In this document: piece after piece, positions 59,480-62,000 of the stretch
Layout: each line of letters opens with the position of its first letter
Position numbering within the stretch: the stretch's first letter is position 1
Translations under genes and position numbers: made by a program
Notes under the pieces: model-generated
Database searches by the model: none
What the model was told of the DNA's origin: nothing
Seen by the model: the letters and a program-made list of their open reading frames with translations, nothing else
From: Glandiceps talaboti
Lineage: Eukaryota; Hemichordata; Enteropneusta; Spengelidae
Direction of reading: 5' to 3'
NCBI RefSeq assembly: GCF_964340395.1
Contig: NC_135559.1
Span: forward strand, 13,488,759 to 13,550,758
Length of the DNA: 62,000 nt

Positions 59480-60610
59480 ATTCCAATAAAGGTAACTTCA
59501 CTATTATTACTATAAATAATGGAGTCAAGTATCAATTTCTATTGTACTAGCTTACAAGGTGTTTTTTCCCCACAATCCTAAACAAACAAACAACCTTATG
59601 CATGGCTTATCAGTTTATCTTCACAGACTACTAACAGAGCATGACTGGAGTCAATTAGAACAAACAAACAAAACAAACGAAAGTTACCATTCATCATACT
59701 CATTTATCATTAAGCATGTATAAACATGCACCTGAAAGACAATTTTATCTCTGTTTAGCAGTCTTCATTTTTTTCCATTTCAATAGCTACGCCCAACTCT
59801 CTGTTCAAAACTGTTCAGGTATAACCTGCATTATGCATAGAACTCAAAGAAACATGAAAGATTTTGGTTGATTCACAACAACATGTACATAATAAAGGCA
59901 ATCTGTTGGTATATATGAACAGTTATTTCTACTGGTTCTTCCCTGCCCCCTGCCCTTCCATTCTGGCTAACAATCTTGACTATCAACAATTGATCAAAGA
60001 ACTTCCATAAAAGATTTAAATTCAGTATTTTATAGAAGTAAAATCTACCTTTCCCTTTGTATGTCATTCCGGTTTACATTCAAAATCAGAACATATGGAA
60101 ATCCATGCAAGTTTTCTAAGACAGTGTCCCCCACCTCCAATACCATGCCAGTGGTTCAACACAAAGAAATGAACTCATTAAATACATTCTGATCCGGTCG
60201 GTAAAACATAGTAATAAATAGTCCTTGTATCACGACCAATTACTTTTGAGTAAAATTTCACCTGTTCAAGTCAAATTTGATGAAGACTGTCGACCTAAAC
60301 ACGCAAAACATTACTCATAGACATACATAATTAGAATCCTTGTGATACAAGAACTAATTATTACAAAAAATGAACTGTTAGCAATATTTATCACAATCCT
60401 ATGTGTTTACTACAATCTAGTGTCAGACACACATATCTATAGATAAAGGAGGCTTTCAGCCTAATGCCAAGCCACACCCTGTCTGTCTGTCTGTCAACTC
60501 CTCAATGGAAGAAGCGCTTGTTATAGTAACACCATTTAGTTTAGTAAACATTTCAACATAGCACGTGTTGGTTTGGCATTGATGGATGATAAGCTGTGAA
60601 TGATTGTACA
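59480..60610. other. Nothing recognised
   Basis: A short ctgt run at 60479-60497 is the only repeat. No gene is supported. Confidence 0.5.
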
Positions 60611-60614
60611 ATGT

Positions 60615-60975
60615 ACTGTTTTATACCACACTGTAAGCTTGGAGTGATAGCACTCAGTTTTACACATAGCACTCTGTTTTATACCACACTGTAAGCTCCA
60701 AGTGATAGCACTCAGTTTTACACATAGTACTCTGTTTTATACCACACTGTAAGCTCCAAGTGATAGCACTCAGTTTTACACATAGCATTGTTTTATACCA
60801 CACTGTAAGCTCCAAGTGATAGCACTCAGGTTTACACATAGCATTCTGTTTTATACCACACTGTAAGCTCCAAGTGATAGCACTTTGTTTTACACCATAT
60901 ATCACTCTGTTTTATACCACACTGTTGGCTTGGAGTGATAGCACTCTGTTTCACATCACATACATCACACCATCT
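60615..60975 (+). repeat. 58-bp minisatellite, ~6 units
   Basis: The unit gtgatagcactcagttttac, acatagcactctg, ttttataccacactgtaagc starts at 60644, 60702, 60760, 60816, 60874 and 60935. Minus-strand frames repeating CYHLEL are the repeat, not a gene. Confidence 0.95.
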
Positions 60976-61084
60976 TATCGTCAAGATTGAGTGATAATAT
61001 TCAGTTTTACAGAAAACACTGTGGTTGATTGAATTCATTTTGCAAACGTACACACTGACACTAAACTACTGATAATATAAATTT

Positions 61085-61245
61085 CAGAGCATGGCAAAAC
61101 AATATACCTCAAGTACAAAAAATCTACCTGGAATTCCCAGGGTGTGGCACCAAAATTATGGTACAATGTCAGAGAAACTAACACTAGTTTGACCAGATTT
61201 TGCTGTTTATGTTACCGGGGTTTCCAGACCTTAGCAAAAACACTG
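61085..61245 (+). mobile_element. Family B MITE, diverged
   Basis: It has aaaatctacctgg, gttaccggggtttcc and the right end CCTTAGCAAAAACACTG. The left end is unclear. A further fragment (ggtaaactctacttgtgtta...ccagtattccctac) lies at 61330-61430. Confidence 0.65.
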
Positions 61246-61721
61246 AAAAAGATATGGTTTCATTTATACATTAGACATGGTAATTAATTAGTCATAATAA
61301 ATGTCTTAACAGGAAGTGTTTTGATTGATGATGGTAAAAGAGGTAAACTCTACTTGTGTTACCAGTATTCCCTACTAAAACTGTGTATGGTATGGAAAAC
61401 AAGTACAAGTTTTACCAGAAATGTTGACGTTTGTTAGATTGACAGTACAAGTTCAAAAAACAAAATGTTCATTTGAAAATGTGCATTACTGTAAACTTGT
61501 GGGATCCTTTTCGAATGTGTATGAAGCATGTAATTTCATCAAGTGTATTCTCATATACTTGTGGTACAGTTAAATTAAACATGGAGAAAGTTTTCATTTT
61601 CTTGACTCTACATGTTTACGTTCCTTGTAGACATTCAGTGTAACATGTATGACAGGTTCAAAACATACATGGTGTCATCTCTATTTGACTATCTATCCAT
61701 GGTCTACATCACAGCTCTTGT

Positions 61722-61771
61722 GTGTATGTGTATGTGTATGTGTGTGTGTGTGTGTGTGTGAGTGTGTGTGT

Positions 61772-61843
<72 letters not shown>

Positions 61844-61861
61844 CGGTGCATGTGTATCGTG

Positions 61862-61900
<39 letters not shown>

Positions 61901-61918
61901 ATGCGTGCGTGCGTGTAC
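61722..61918. repeat. (TG)n and (CGTG)n microsatellites
   Basis: A TG run with sporadic agtg from about 61722 to 61842, then a gcgtgcgtgc run from 61861 to 61914. Confidence 0.98.
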
Positions 61919-62000
61919 ATGAACAAATTCTTTCACTTGTGAGTAAACCCTACTTGACACTTACAAAGTACCTGTGCCAATGTTCAAGACCTGGGAGAGA

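Noticed and set aside
60660-61053. Minus-strand frames repeating CYHLELTVWYKT
   Set aside because: The 58-bp minisatellite stays open across short stretches by chance; there is no start, signal or splice context.

Overview
The window is animal nuclear DNA, AT-rich and almost entirely non-coding. The only gene I can support is part of a KDM6A/UTX (H3K27 demethylase) orthologue on the minus strand. Four consecutive coding exons are recognisable, at 45963-45843, 41600-41551, 36385-36327 and 2195-2020. Their splice phases join exactly into the N-terminal tetratricopeptide (TPR) region of UTX. The introns between them are 4.2, 5.2 and 34.1 kb. The 5' end of the gene lies above 45963, probably beyond 62000. 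The rest of the TPR domain and the whole catalytic JmjC half lie below position 1. Most of the window is therefore intron, or the region just upstream.

Intron size, base composition and repeat content (short inverted-repeat DNA transposons, a tRNA-derived SINE, many mini- and microsatellites) suggest a medium-to-large invertebrate genome, probably a marine invertebrate such as a hemichordate, cephalochordate, brachiopod or mollusc. The sequence alone does not fix the phylum. There is no bacterial, organellar or viral signature, no CRISPR array and no operon.

Layout. 1-2.2 kb: a 40-bp tandem repeat, two MITEs and the UTX exon with duplicated donor sites. 2.2-36.3 kb: the giant intron, holding a 59-bp hairpin insertion with 8-bp target duplications, hAT-like MITEs (families A and B), an unclassified inverted-repeat family (C), family D and E elements, a 47-bp minisatellite and a 270-bp GTAT microsatellite. 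36.3-46 kb: three closely spaced UTX exons, an A-type MITE next to a 43-bp minisatellite, a ~1 kb complex tandem array, long CA tracts and a degenerate TAATC array. 46-62 kb: mostly nested mobile elements, namely a tRNA-SINE, a MITE within a MITE, element E inside element F, a SINE fragment broken by two different insertions, Harbinger-like MITEs and several ~58-bp minisatellites.

The most interesting points are two local duplications touching UTX splice sites. One is an in-frame pair of 5' splice sites 69 nt apart at 2019 and 1950. The other is a tandem array that copies the 3' splice-site edge of the exon at 45963. Several strong hairpins of transposon origin lie inside the inferred transcript. 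I found no new multi-gene system. The repeat families A-F are my own labels, defined by comparing copies within the window.
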